A DNA stretch of 64,000 nucleotides, from the NCBI GenBank assembly GCA_000333855.2, contig CM007317.1, positions 584,793 to 648,792 on the forward strand, in the 5' to 3' direction. Positions 32,553 through 43,088 of this stretch are shown piece by piece. Below the pieces are notes generated by a model. The model was not told the origin of the DNA, ran no database searches, and saw nothing but the letters and a program-made list of their open reading frames with translations. The first letter of the stretch is position 1, and each line of letters opens with the position of its first letter. The stretch is from Endotrypanum monterogeii. Lineage: Eukaryota; Euglenozoa; Kinetoplastea; Trypanosomatida; Trypanosomatidae. The translations under genes and the position numbers were made by a program.

Positions 32553-32915
32553 CCGCCTTTTATCTGCTTACACGTTATTGTGACACCATCGGGTGCGGTG
32601 GAGCTGTGTTGTGAGTATCTATACACGAACTGCTTTCTTCTGCACTCTATATAATTTTCAAAGGCTAAATATTTTCCGTTCTGAAGTGAAGAATAGGACA
32701 GCAAGAAAACACGCAGAAAAAAAAAACGTGAATTCGTATGAGTTTTGCATCCGCTAGTCGCCCTTAGACCTACACAGAGAGAACGTCTCCCGTTTTATAT
32801 TTTTTCATGCACAGAGGAGGAATCAGTAAAAAAAAAAAAAAGGAGTGTCGCAAAAAAAAAAAAGAGGCTATTTTTTTTTTTGATATACTCCGCGTATCCC
32901 TCGTTGTTCTCCATC

Positions 32916-34673
32916 ATGGCCAACGGCTTCGTGGTACACGCATCGCTTCTGCTGTTTAACTTTGTTACGAGCATTATTCATAGTACAGCGGGGTTCGGCG
33001 ATGCAATCGTCCTGCATGTGCTCTGGTTAACTGCGACAGAAGTTGCACCAGACATTTTTAACGAAACGGCCCTCGGCGACAGTCCGGTGAAAGCCGTCAC
33101 CCTCATAATGTACTGTCGTGTCGTTATCATGACTCCGGCCCTCGCGTACCTCAGTTTCCGCGACGGCATCTTCTTACCACAGATGACCACCGTGATGGCC
33201 GTGCCTTCCACGCTGAACGCTCTAGCGGGGATTTTCATATTCAAAAAAACGAGCGGAGATGCCCTCAAAGTTGTTTTGGGATCCTCCAGCCTCATGTTTG
33301 CCATTCTTTATGCGGTGATTCTCGCCAGCAAGAAGACGCTGTGCAGGAAAATGGTGCAACGACTCCGCAACATCATTTGGAAGTGTACGAGATCGATACA
33401 CTTAAAATATGTGGATACCATTCCCGTGTCAACAGCAAAGACGTATGTGAGCACAAATACCGGAAAACTCGCACGGGGTGAAAAATCAGCGGTGTCGGAC
33501 TCAGCGGATGTTGATGGCACTTCCAGTATTACGTTTGTGAGCACAACAGCTGGCTCACTCATCACACATCGCGAGGCTATGTCGCAGTTGTTTACAGAAT
33601 CCGCCCCTGTCTCTGATCAACTAGCTCTCACCTCGCCGGTGGCTCGTCCAACGAACACGCGTCTTGTCACGTGCTCGCATAGCAATCGAAACATGTCTGA
33701 TGACGATAGAAACAAGATTGCCATGAAGCTCGGTGCATCCTGCGCGGCAGCCGTGTCGGGAATGATGGGCTCGCTCACCGGTGTTGCTGATCCGGCGCAT
33801 ATTATCTTCATCTCGCTTTTCGATGTGCCAGCGTATATGATGCGTGTGAATCTCATCATGCAGTCGCTTCCCGGCGCGGCTCTGCGCTTCACCTTCGCAT
33901 GTTCGACCGCGATGTTTAAGATAGAAATGGCGCCGCTTCTTTTCACGTCGGTTGTTGGCGGATATGCGGGACTTGTGACTGGCGTGATGCTAGGGAGGGC
34001 ACTCGGCCCGGAGAGCCGCAATGTGTTTGTGCTGGCGCTTCTATTACTTGCATCTCTTGTGGTATTAACCCACAGCGCGGTCATGCTCGTAGCACTTGTG
34101 CTTGGGTGCGCCGTTGTAACGGCGGTGGCTGTCTTGAACGAACGGCAGGAGGCTGCCATCGAAGTGGAGGTGCGACATGCAATAGAGGGTGGTTTGGAGG
34201 CACGTCGCACAAAATCAAGCGTATCCCCTCACAACACTACTACACCACTGGTCCCTGAGAGTGCACCAGTCACTAACCACTCCCCTTCGCCTGTGAGGTC
34301 ACGCTCTGGTACGAGCGGAAATAGAGGAAGACACTGCACGCTCGATCGCAGCCAACAGTGTTCGACTTGGGTGCGGCGTGCCGACCTTATGAGACCACCA
34401 CCCCTGTGGGATGATGACGGCAATCCGAGTCAGCGACTGTTTCCAGCAGCTCGGAAAAATTTTGTCTCAACACCACCAACTCCAGCGCCATGGGTATCGT
34501 CGGCAACGGAACTCAGAAAGACGGCAGTGGAGAAACAAAACACCACTTCGGACCCTGTAGTGACAGCTTTACCGCCCTTGTGCCAGCAGGATATGTGCAC
34601 GGAAGAAGCGAGGCAATCGGTGGAGTCTCCATGCGAGGAACTCCTGTGCGTGCCAAGCTGCGACCTAAAGTAA
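32916..34673 (+). CDS. TauE/SafE-type multi-pass membrane protein, paralogue 1
   Basis: 585 residues from the ATG at 32916 (MANGFVVH). The longer in-frame start at 32745 is rejected because it reads through poly-A and poly-T runs and lies before a candidate acceptor at 32814. The protein has two hydrophobic halves. The first (about residues 5-140) has the glycine-rich segment HSTAGFGDAIVLHVLW and then LGDSPVKAVTLIMY. A hydrophilic loop of about 130 residues follows. The second half (about 270-410) has GMMGSLTGV and then GRALGPESRNVFVLALLLL, the repeated-half pattern of the TauE/SafE permease family. The C-terminal 175 residues are hydrophilic and probably cytosolic. Family members move small anions such as sulfite or sulfonates; the substrate here is unknown. 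A paralogue lies at 38537. Confidence 0.8.
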   Translation: MANGFVVHASLLLFNFVTSIIHSTAGFGDAIVLHVLWLTATEVAPDIFNETALGDSPVKAVTLIMYCRVVIMTPALAYLSFRDGIFLPQMTTVMAVPSTLNALAGIFIFKKTSGDALKVVLGSSSLMFAILYAVILASKKTLCRKMVQRLRNIIWKCTRSIHLKYVDTIPVSTAKTYVSTNTGKLARGEKSAVSDSADVDGTSSITFVSTTAGSLITHREAMSQLFTESAPVSDQLALTSPVARPTNTRLVTCSHSNRNMSDDDRNKIAMKLGASCAAAVSGMMGSLTGVADPAHIIFISLFDVPAYMMRVNLIMQSLPGAALRFTFACSTAMFKIEMAPLLFTSVVGGYAGLVTGVMLGRALGPESRNVFVLALLLLASLVVLTHSAVMLVALVLGCAVVTAVAVLNERQEAAIEVEVRHAIEGGLEARRTKSSVSPHNTTTPLVPESAPVTNHSPSPVRSRSGTSGNRGRHCTLDRSQQCSTWVRRADLMRPPPLWDDDGNPSQRLFPAARKNFVSTPPTPAPWVSSATELRKTAVEKQNTTSDPVVTALPPLCQQDMCTEEARQSVESPCEELLCVPSCDLK

Positions 34674-35039
34674 CACGTGCACCATCACGTTTACATCGCC
34701 ACCGCAAGACACAGAAGAAAGAAGCATCAGCGAGTGTTTGTCTCTGGAATGAAAAACTCCACTCATTCTCACCCCTCACGTCGCACCGTTGTGCCGCTTC
34801 CCCTGGAAAGTACATATTAACTAGTACCATGAACTGGTGTTGTCGAGGTGCATATCTTGGCAGCGTGGGCACGGGAGATGAAAGAAAAGAGTGCGACCAC
34901 ACACACCCACCGAGAGGTGAACAGAATGAACAACAGAAAATATCCGAGAAAAAAAACGGAGGTGCAAGTGAAGACAACAACATTCGTGAATATGTTCCCG
35001 CTTTTAAAGTGCAGGTCAGCACAGCCCAAAAAAAAATAG

Positions 35040-35070
<31 letters not shown>

Positions 35071-35558
35071 TGCCTTAGGCTGCGTCAATGGTCTCCTGCA
35101 ACCCTTTTTTTCTCTACTTCTGTTGTGAAAAACCAAGAGATGCACGGCAAGAGTGGTGCGATGAACTGCCTACTCGCTTGGCCAACTCGTGCATCATAAA
35201 TGGTTTTAACTTATGTCGCATATTTTTTCTCCAAGGGGACCATCCCTCCCCCCCCCCCCCCTTCGCCCTGTAGCACCTGTTCTCCGTTTCGCATGGAATA
35301 AACCCGTATCAGAAAAAATAAATGTATTGGTATGTACGATTCCGAAGTCAATCCAGCAACAACGACCATCACCTCACTTCGCCCCCCCCCGCCCGCCGCC
35401 GCCGCCGCCTCCCCTGAATGTTTTAGGTATTGATCTCCTCCACGCACACTCTTCTTACCCACCGCTTCTCAACAACTCTGACTCGGTGCTCCTACGAACA
35501 TACAAACACACACAGATGTCTTCCGTGGCCCTCTCTTCCCTTCACACTGTTGCTCTCA
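34674..35558. other. Intergenic region
   Basis: No supported gene. A 212-codon + frame ORF (34490-35128) overlaps the end of the membrane protein in another frame and runs into a TG repeat (35044-35071); it has no recognisable domain. A poly-C and GCC tract (35378-35414) precedes a candidate acceptor (TTTTAG, ending 35426). Confidence 0.65.
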
Positions 35559-35569
35559 ATGAAGACTGA
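35516..35569 (+). CDS. Possible upstream ORF (17 codons) overlapping the start of the 35559 gene
   Basis: An ATG at 35516, after the candidate splice acceptor at 35426, opens a 17-codon frame that ends at 35567-35569. It overlaps the first codons of the main ORF (ATG at 35559) in another frame. Translation of this uORF would lower initiation at the main ATG. That a ribosome uses it is inference. Confidence 0.35.
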   Translation: MSSVALSSLHTVALNED

Positions 35570-36539
35570 CAAATGTGTGTATGAAGCGGTGCAAGCGTTC
35601 CGAGAAGCACAGAACCTTCTTCCCACCATCTACGCCCATCTCTCTGCACTGGAGAACATCATGACGCAGAAGAGCGTGCTTGCCGGTGCTGCACGTCGGC
35701 GTCAGCATTGCTTCTCGAAAGCACCACCAGCATCGGAGCTCCTTTGCATGGATGCAGACACGGAACAAATGACGCCGCTGGAAAAGGTAGCTGAAGGCCC
35801 CAGCTGTGTTCATGCCACATCCCCGGTGATGACGTCCCCACTTGGTGTGTTGTCTGCGTTTTCTACCTCGACAATCCATCACCTTGTTGCTCAACACCAG
35901 CGAGATGAAGAGGAAATTCTTGGTGTTGTCTCGCGCATCACACAGCAATCCTGGCCGCAGAAGGTAGAGAAACTTAAATGCATTATATCGCAGCTGGAAC
36001 ACGGGAAAGGAGAAGACGAAATACGCTCAGCACAGCCGAAAAGTGGCACCCCAGCCGCCTCATCAAAGCCTGCATCGTCTTCATATTTTGCCACTGTATC
36101 TGAGCTCTCAGTCTCGCTCTACAGCTTTGCTGCATGCCTCCTAAAAATGGGGAGTGTGTTGCAGGAAGCGATGATGGCGCTTCGACGGGATGCCAAGTTG
36201 TCTCTCATGACGCATTCTGCCCCCGATGCCGCCTCTCTTGTCAATTCAGCTACCACCGACATGGCAAGTCATCTTACCGCCATGATGACTCGCGAAGGGA
36301 TGGGCACTGAAGGAATGTCATTGCTGTCGATGCATAACTCAGACTACGAGTCTGTGAAAGGTACGGCACCGACCGCGGCCCCCTTCGCTGTAGGAGCAGG
36401 TATCGTGGCAGTGCCTCTGCAGCCAATGCGACTCGTGGATGCTGTGGGGCAACTCGAGTCCTTCCTGAGGGTGATGTGGGCGAGTTGCTGCAAACACTAT
36501 CTCTCTCCCGAATCGCATATGTTGCTCAATCTTGTTTAA
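35559..36539 (+). CDS. Unrecognised protein, 326 residues
   Basis: I do not recognise this protein. The ATG at 35559 is preferred; the frame is open upstream to an ATG at 35430, but that extension is Ser/Thr/His-rich and reads like UTR. The protein has helical N-terminal residues (EAVQAFREAQNLLPTIYAHL), a Ser/Ala-rich middle (about 165-180), and helices near 185-215 (ELSVSLYSFAACLLKMGSVL). The C-terminal helix contains LVDAVGQLESFLRVMWASC. No signal peptide, clear membrane segment or catalytic motif is seen. It lies between two TauE/SafE-type paralogues on the same strand, but adjacency in a polycistron does not imply shared function. Confidence 0.65.
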   Translation: MKTDKCVYEAVQAFREAQNLLPTIYAHLSALENIMTQKSVLAGAARRRQHCFSKAPPASELLCMDADTEQMTPLEKVAEGPSCVHATSPVMTSPLGVLSAFSTSTIHHLVAQHQRDEEEILGVVSRITQQSWPQKVEKLKCIISQLEHGKGEDEIRSAQPKSGTPAASSKPASSSYFATVSELSVSLYSFAACLLKMGSVLQEAMMALRRDAKLSLMTHSAPDAASLVNSATTDMASHLTAMMTREGMGTEGMSLLSMHNSDYESVKGTAPTAAPFAVGAGIVAVPLQPMRLVDAVGQLESFLRVMWASCCKHYLSPESHMLLNLV

Positions 36540-37460
36540 CCTCTTTTTATAATGATATTGCACCATACACATGCCTGCTTCTGTGTGCATGTGTCTGTTC
36601 GCACGTGCTAAAAAATGTGCCGTGGACCCTTGTGGTTGGTATTTTTTTTTTTGTGTGTGTGTGGGCATTTCTTTCTCCGCTGGACAGACGGGTGTGCGTA
36701 CCTCGAAGCCGTCAACCATATATCCACCGCTCCCAGGCGGCCTTCCACTCTCGCGTCACGTGTTCCAGGAGCGCGCATGGGACACTGTGCGAAGACAAAA
36801 TAGCATAGCGTCGTGATAAGGAGGTTCGCACCTAAAGTACGGGAATACTGCTCTACCAATACTCGGGTTTTTTTTTATGTCCTCTCCAAGATGAACCTTA
36901 CATTGGTATGTCTACGTATGCGCACATGTTTCCCCTTCTCAATCCTCTTCTTCCTCTCTCTGCCAAGGAATCTGATTAATTTTTTTTTCCGCTCTTTCTG
37001 CACGCACGTGGAAGCACGTAGACACTCTGCCTCACTCGCCCCCTAATCCCTTTGTCTCCTCCACTGACTGCGGTCCTGGTTCGGCAGCGGGATCAGGCAC
37101 AGACATACGGCTGCAGATACATACACTTTTCTCCCCGAAAACGGATTGCCTGTCCTCCTCCTCTCTCACGCACGTCTCATCTCTTCGATCCTGTGTGTGT
37201 GTGTGGGGGGGAGGAATCTCCGTCTCACCCAAAATTTCTTACAACTGAATTTATCCAAGGAAATTCGCTTTGACCAACCCCCTCTAGCTCCACCTCATCG
37301 ACTCTTCGGTTTCCCTAACTGCCTGTGACCCCCCCCACACACACACACACACATCACGCAGCCGGAAAGGGAGAGCCCTTCCCTTCTCCCTTTTTTTTCC
37401 TCGCTTTGTTGCATGTTTTAGTCCCCTGCTTTCTAAAGCACGTGTTATCCTTTACCCCTG

Positions 37461-37492
37461 CCCCTCCCTCCCTCCCTCCCTCCCTCCCTCCG
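37461..37492 (+). repeat. CCCT tetranucleotide repeat
   Basis: Eight CCCT-type units in perfect series. The complementary strand is (AGGG)n with more than four G-triplets, so it could form a G-quadruplex. Confidence 0.9.
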
Positions 37493-37658
37493 CGCAGCGG
37501 TCTGCCATTCCAAGCTTTGGGTATATGCAGAATACACACCGCAATTGGGTTGATACTGCACATCTCCTTTTCTTTTTTTCAACTGGAGTCAAAACCTTAT
37601 CCAGCCCTTTTGTGTGTGTGTTGAAGGGAGACATTTTCGGGCCTGCGTCTGTGTATGT

Positions 37659-37786
37659 GTGTCTACGCGTGCAGAAACATAATATTTTTTATATTCATTT
37701 ACGTTCCTACGGGGAGTTCGTGAGAATCTTCAGTGACTTCCCCAGCGCATCACTTCGCTAGAAAAATATATTATTACTATTATTAT

Positions 37787-37790
<4 letters not shown>
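37659..37790 (+). repeat. Direct repeat, copy 1
   Basis: Starts GTGTCTACGCGTGCAG and ends in a TTA/ATT triplet run followed by TA units. It matches 38239-38372 apart from one G/A difference, one extra A and one extra triplet. Confidence 0.9.
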
Positions 37791-37827
<37 letters not shown>

Positions 37828-38218
37828 GCGTAGGTGTTCGCGCACCTGGCATCATCCCTTCTTTTAGATCTATATCCGACAGTGCGCAAGCCGAGCATGC
37901 TGAGCAGTGATTGAGCCCCGAGTGTCAGAGAGAACCCGGAGGGAGGATGAAGATCGAAAAAAAAATTCAGCATTCTATACCAATCACCTTTCACCTAGGA
38001 GGAGATGAGCCCGTTCACCCATGTCACCTCGCACATCGGGATGAGCACAGCTCAGGCAGAGGAAGATACTACGCCCCTGCTCAGGCCACACGAACGGACA
38101 CACATACCTTTCATGCATGTCCACGTATACGTCATTTTTTTTTTTACATGTGTGCACTATCATATTTGCATGGGTAAAAGCGGATGGATGCACGTGCATG
38201 ACAAGAAAAAACGACCTC

Positions 38219-38238
38219 NNNNNNNNNNNNNNNNNNNN
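38219..38238. other. Assembly gap (20 N)
   Basis: Twenty unresolved bases. The fixed round number suggests a gap of unknown true size. It directly abuts the second copy of the direct repeat. Confidence 0.98.
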
Positions 38239-38359
38239 GTGTCTACGCGTGCAGAAACATAATATTTTTTATATTCATTTACGTTCCTACGAGGAGTTCG
38301 TGAGAATCTTCAGTGACTTCCCCAGCGCATCACTTCGCTAGAAAAAATATATTATTACT

Positions 38360-38406
<47 letters not shown>
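38239..38406 (+). repeat. Direct repeat, copy 2, with TA tract
   Basis: Begins at the first base after the gap and matches copy 1 (37659-37790). It continues into a longer TA tract and then unique sequence leading to the second TauE/SafE-type gene. Confidence 0.9.
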
Positions 38407-38408
<2 letters not shown>

Positions 38409-38536
38409 AAGAAGGATATTCACGACATATTATTCTTTTTCTGTTTTGTAGATCAGTACCAGCATAAGCCCTCTGTGTCTGTCTCCTCTACCCGGTCATT
38501 TTTATTACGTCCGAATACGAGCAGACTCGCGTGACA

Positions 38537-40465
38537 ATGGCGGACCAACACACGACCACATTCCTTGTGTACTTCACCTTGGCGGTGCTCAACTTTTTGT
38601 CCAGCATCATTCAGGGTGTAGCAGGCATCGGCGATGCCATTCTGATGCAAGTTTTATGGCTTCTCGCGTGTAGTTTGTCGGATGATTTCATAAAAACGCC
38701 GCTTGGTGACTCGCCGGTGCGCGCGGTGGCGCTCATCATGTACGTTCGATTGTTGTTCATGTCCCCATTGGTAGTCTACCTTGGTCTAAACGACAGTGTC
38801 TTCTCCATGAAGATGACGGTCATGATGGCGGTGCCGAGTGCCATCCTTACGATTGTCGGTGTCGTTCTCTACACGAAGCTCGATATTAGTTCCCTAAAGA
38901 AGATTCTCGGCTTTACCTGCTTTCTGTTTGCCTTGTTGTACATAGGCATCATTTTGTACCGCTTCTGGCGCAAGAAGAGGCAAGTGGAGGAGTTTAAGTC
39001 GCGAAACGTGAAGTTGGTGACCGAAGTCGACGCCCTGGAAGAGGAGGCACAGCCGAACCGCATGACCAACTTAGAGACGCTGCATGCCAGTTTTATGCTG
39101 ACAGTACCAAACAACAGTATCTTCTCAATGTGCTCTCTTGCACCTTGTAGAAAAGAAAGTTTCGTGCCGAGACCACCAGACTCGAACATTGAAGGTGATC
39201 GCGTTGAGGGTATGCCAGGTAGCACGATCATCGCCGACGGTGTGAGTGCCGGTGAGATTGACGCACGCACTGGCCTGCCCGCAGGTACAACCACAGCTTT
39301 CCTCAGTACGATCAGCGGCGAAGTGTTCGTTGCCCCCGAAACGCAGGTGCCGTACGTAAACGAAGAAAATGTGCCGCCGCTAACGCCGTCGAAAATTTCT
39401 CCCTCGCGCACGATGACGTTCACGCGTGTGCGCATTAACCGAAACATCGACGCTAACGGAAAAATCAAAATGAACACGAAAATCGGTGCGGCCGTTGCTG
39501 CATCACTTGCAGGTATTATGGCATCCCTCACCGGTGTGAATGCACCACCGCAGATTATCTTCATTCTCCTTTTCGATGCGCCAAACTACATTGTACGCGT
39601 CAACTTCAGTGCCCAATCTATTCCCAGTAACATAATTCGATTTGCCATGGCCGTCTGGAACGGCTCCTTCCACGGAGACATGATACCACTGATGATCGAT
39701 GTCGTTGTGTTTGGATTCGCCGGTGTGTTTGTAGGCAACCACATCGGTCGCCTGCTCGGACCAAAGAGTTTCAACGTGTTTGTTCTTTGCCTTCTGCTGC
39801 TCTGCTCCCTGGCGATGGTAGGAAAATGGCAAACGTTTCTTGCTTTCTGCACGATGCTGACTGGCATCATCACCCTCGTGTGCGGATATTTGGAGAACAA
39901 GCGCAACAAACCCATCATTGAAAAGCAGCGCCAGTCGGAGCTCGAGGTAGAGAAACGTATATACAACTGCATGGAGGAACTGAGGCGCAACAACAATAGC
40001 TTCATCCAGCCGCTTCAGTTGACCTCGGCTTCCAATGCACATGAGCACACCCAGCGTCTATATCGTCCAAAACCGCTGTGGGGGGGTGTGTGCTTTGACA
40101 ACGACGACGAAGGCGCTGGAGATGAGCGGCAGAAACACAGTAAGACACCGCCAGCACTCGACCCGACTTCTGTCGAGTCTAGTACGGCACATAAAGAGTA
40201 TAGCATCCCCCCCTCCCAAGACCTCAAGCAGTACTCCAGCGTCACGCCACTTCATGCAGAAGCGGGAGCAACAGACGAAAACAAAGCGACAAACGCCTCC
40301 TCAGAAGCTTCCATTGCTGCCTACACACCCCAGGACAACGGTAACGACCCCCTAACACTGAGAAAGGATTTTCTAAAAAATGTCGAGTCCATCATTAGTG
40401 TAGTCGATGAGTGTGACCCCAAGTGTCCATCGCCATCGCTTCGTAGCATGAACAGCAGCGTGTAG
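38537..40465 (+). CDS. TauE/SafE-type multi-pass membrane protein, paralogue 2
   Basis: 642 residues from the ATG at 38537 (MADQHTTTF), 86 bases after a strong splice acceptor at 38451. It shares its layout with the gene at 32916. The first half has GVAGIGDAILMQVLW and LGDSPVRAVALIMY, and a long hydrophilic loop covers about residues 145-310. The second half has GIMASLTGV, LLFDAPNYIVRVN and GRLLGPKSFNVFVLCLLLL. A hydrophilic tail of about 185 residues follows. The two proteins match closely in the membrane halves and hardly at all in loop and tail, as expected of old duplicates under constraint only in the transporter core. The substrate is unknown; the family handles sulfite, sulfoacetate and related anions. 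The DNA just upstream includes an assembly gap, so gene copy number here is uncertain. Confidence 0.82.
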   Translation: MADQHTTTFLVYFTLAVLNFLSSIIQGVAGIGDAILMQVLWLLACSLSDDFIKTPLGDSPVRAVALIMYVRLLFMSPLVVYLGLNDSVFSMKMTVMMAVPSAILTIVGVVLYTKLDISSLKKILGFTCFLFALLYIGIILYRFWRKKRQVEEFKSRNVKLVTEVDALEEEAQPNRMTNLETLHASFMLTVPNNSIFSMCSLAPCRKESFVPRPPDSNIEGDRVEGMPGSTIIADGVSAGEIDARTGLPAGTTTAFLSTISGEVFVAPETQVPYVNEENVPPLTPSKISPSRTMTFTRVRINRNIDANGKIKMNTKIGAAVAASLAGIMASLTGVNAPPQIIFILLFDAPNYIVRVNFSAQSIPSNIIRFAMAVWNGSFHGDMIPLMIDVVVFGFAGVFVGNHIGRLLGPKSFNVFVLCLLLLCSLAMVGKWQTFLAFCTMLTGIITLVCGYLENKRNKPIIEKQRQSELEVEKRIYNCMEELRRNNNSFIQPLQLTSASNAHEHTQRLYRPKPLWGGVCFDNDDEGAGDERQKHSKTPPALDPTSVESSTAHKEYSIPPSQDLKQYSSVTPLHAEAGATDENKATNASSEASIAAYTPQDNGNDPLTLRKDFLKNVESIISVVDECDPKCPSPSLRSMNSSV

Positions 40466-43088
40466 CCAAGCACTAACAGGCGAAGATGGGAGATCCAAGT
40501 AGTGAAGAGGGTCGCTCACTGTGGTGCTAGATGCCAAATATGTTTTTCTGTTTTTTTTGACTGGGTGCCCCCTTTCTACCTGTTTTTTTTTTGGGGGGGG
40601 TGCACCCTTGCCTCTCTGCTCTTCTGTAGCACGCACGTATCTCGCACCTTCGTCGTGACTGTTGTACGAATATTTATGGTGCGTTGAGGTTGTATGCCTT
40701 AGTGTCATTCCGTGGGAAATGCCCTCACTCCCTCTTTGCAACCACCCTTTCATTCCTGCCTCCTCTGTCTCCAGGCCAATAACCACAAAAAGAAATAAGG
40801 TAAAGATATATAGATGGGGGAAAGATGGAGGTAGTAAGGGAAGAGAGGTGAAAAAAAAAGGGGTATTGAAGTATGGCAGGGACGCAGGCAAACAAACATT
40901 AAGGGAGAGGTCTTGAGTGAGATGAAGCATCGTACACGCTTATCCGCACCCCTATCGCAAAACCCTTCTCCCCGCCATACGTACGCCACCTGGCTTTCCT
41001 TCGTTGTTGTCTCGTCTTCCTTTTATAGTTTATCGTCGGTAACGTTCTTCAACTTTCATGGTGCCAAGAGTATCCTCTCCATTTCACTGCTCTGTATCGT
41101 TCGATTGGCTTAATACTCATTACTGTTGTTTTTCCGGTTTCTTGCCCGGATCCTCGACACCGATCCAAGGAATTCGTGTCGTTGGAGTCATGTTCTGTGT
41201 TTCCTCTGTACCTCCTGTGGTCTTTCGATCAGTGCCCTGCTCTCCCTCCATGTTTAATGTATTTTCCTCCACACATGTCCATGCACATATATACATATAT
41301 ATATATATATGTGTGTGTGTGTATGTATAGGGGGGAGAGAGAGAAGTGCATGTGTATATGTGGGTGTCGGTGGGTGTGCACTCCCTTCCACCAACCAACC
41401 AACCCCCCCCCTTCCACCTCCAAGAACTCCTCTAGAGCCCTCTACCATCGGTTGGTGGTTACCCTGACGGAGGGACCTTTTTCTTTTTTTTTTTGTGCTC
41501 TCGGACTGTTTATGCACCAGCAACGACATTGGTTGTTGCGAGTCCGCTAAGACGCCGATATGACACCACATTCTCTATTTTCAAAACAAAAACTCATTTC
41601 GTCACAAGACGATGAGGATATAAAGTGCACTCTTCACGCCTTTCACACGAATCTCCCTCCCTCCCTCCCTCTCCTCCTCCCCCCCCCGATCCTTCTCTTT
41701 CTCCTGCCATTGGCACCAAAGATAGACAATGATCCATCCGGCCACCCTACTCCATAGTGTGCAGCATTAATTTTTTTTTTTTTGCCTCGTTTCGGCGAAT
41801 GAATCCCTCTGAGTGTAGGAGGAGGGAAGGGTGGTGTAACAGAAAGCCGAATACAAGATGTTGTGCATTACCACTCCTCTCTCCCCCTCACAGCCCCATC
41901 ACTACTCCTTATCATCGTTGAGTTTGCAGTCAATATGCATGAATAATTGAAAAGAATTTGCGCCGATGCAAGGTACTTGGACTGGATATATAAGTGTAAG
42001 TATATATTGGGTACATGCGTATGTGTGCGCATTTCGGTGTGTGGAAAGGGCGGGGAACTCTTTACTGATGCGGCTCCGACGGTGTCACTGTATCCACAAA
42101 ACGGAAAAAACGTTATGCGTGTTGTTTTGATATGATTTCTGTCGTTGGATGGTCACCTGGTTCTTATGCCCCTCTGAACATCTTCGGGTAAGGGAGAATG
42201 GGAAAGAAAATGCGAGAAGTTGGGAGGGGGGGGCTCAGATTTCTGTCGAGTGACGGACGGACCCTCTCCCGCTCAGGAACGTCACATAGCCTCGTTGCAA
42301 TGACAAAACAATCATGTCACCGAGGATCTGAATAGCCCTTCTCTCGCCGCGTGATTATGCCCTTGATCCCCGTTGACCCCTCCTTGTCCCTCTTTGGAAG
42401 AAAAAAAAAATGGAAAAGTGACAGGGAAAATGCCTGTCTCAGTATGGATTCTCTGTTTCTGACAGAGCCCTCTTGCGCTGTGAAAACACATAGTGTTACC
42501 CCCCCCTCCCTCTTCTGAGCAGAGCAAAAGAGCTCTGAAGATAGTGGCGCGGCGTTCTTCCTGCAATCTGCTCGATGTCGCGCACTACGAATACCGTCTC
42601 CCTCTCCCTCTACCTCCATATCCCACCAACCGACATTCCCCTGTCCTCGCCCTCACTGCACTCACTTATTTTTTGTTGTTGTTGTTGTTGGAACACATGC
42701 ATCAACGTTAGAGGGCGATCACTTTTTTCTCTCCCTAGCCTGTGACCCTTTTCTCCTCCCTCGCGTGTACTCACCAACCCCACCGTTTGCAGTGCATAAT
42801 TACACACGGAAAAAGAAAACAGGACATCACATCCTTACCAAACCCTCAAAATAATAAACTGCAACGATACCCTCTCCTCCCTCCTGGTGGTCTTATTATT
42901 ATTACTATTCGTATTGTCTACACCCTCCTTGCTTTTTTTTCTCTCTCGCATCAGCCGGTGTACACCTTGTGCACGACTTGTAATCCCACAGGCTAAGAAG
43001 ACGCTGAGACACCAAGAACAGCCACAGAGGGTCTCATCTGCCACTGCATCATATACAACAAATATATATATATATATAACATACACGT
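40466..43088. other. Long gene-free spacer (2.6 kb)
   Basis: No supported gene. It contains a TA-TG composite (41295-41322), CCCT-like runs near 41658-41690, several poly-T runs, a TTG repeat near 42674-42690, and a TA tract (43061-43078) just before the next ATG. A strong acceptor (CTCTCTCGCATCAG) ends at 42954. Confidence 0.7.
42922..42954 (+). promoter_or_regulatory. Trans-splice acceptor of the epimerase gene
   Basis: A T-rich then CT-rich tract ends in CAG at 42954. This would leave a 5' UTR of 134 bases that includes the TA repeat. Confidence 0.5.

Larger units (their letters stand above)
29566..32915. other. Long gene-free spacer (3.3 kb)
   Basis: No supported gene on either strand. 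ORFs here are under 130 codons and rich in repeat-derived residues. It contains a TA plus TTTA tract (29943-30007), a CA/TA/TTTA stretch (31320-31399), a TA tract (32521-32551), several poly-T runs, and a candidate acceptor (CATGCACAG, ending 32814) before the next gene. Confidence 0.7.
36540..38536. other. Intergenic region containing an assembly gap and a direct repeat
   Basis: No supported gene. It has a CCCT tetranucleotide tract (37461-37492), a TA-TG composite (37790-37827), two near-identical copies of a repeat of about 130 bases, a run of 20 N, and a candidate acceptor (CTGTTTTGTAG, ending 38451). Confidence 0.75.

Noticed and set aside
34490..35128. Plus-strand ORF of 212 codons after the first TauE/SafE-type gene
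   Set aside because: It overlaps the end of that gene in another frame, runs through a TG microsatellite and has no recognisable motif; it is better read as 3' UTR.
37461..38406. CRISPR-like or phage-type direct repeats
   Set aside because: There are only two repeat copies, about 580 bases apart, with no regular spacing, and the organism is a eukaryote.
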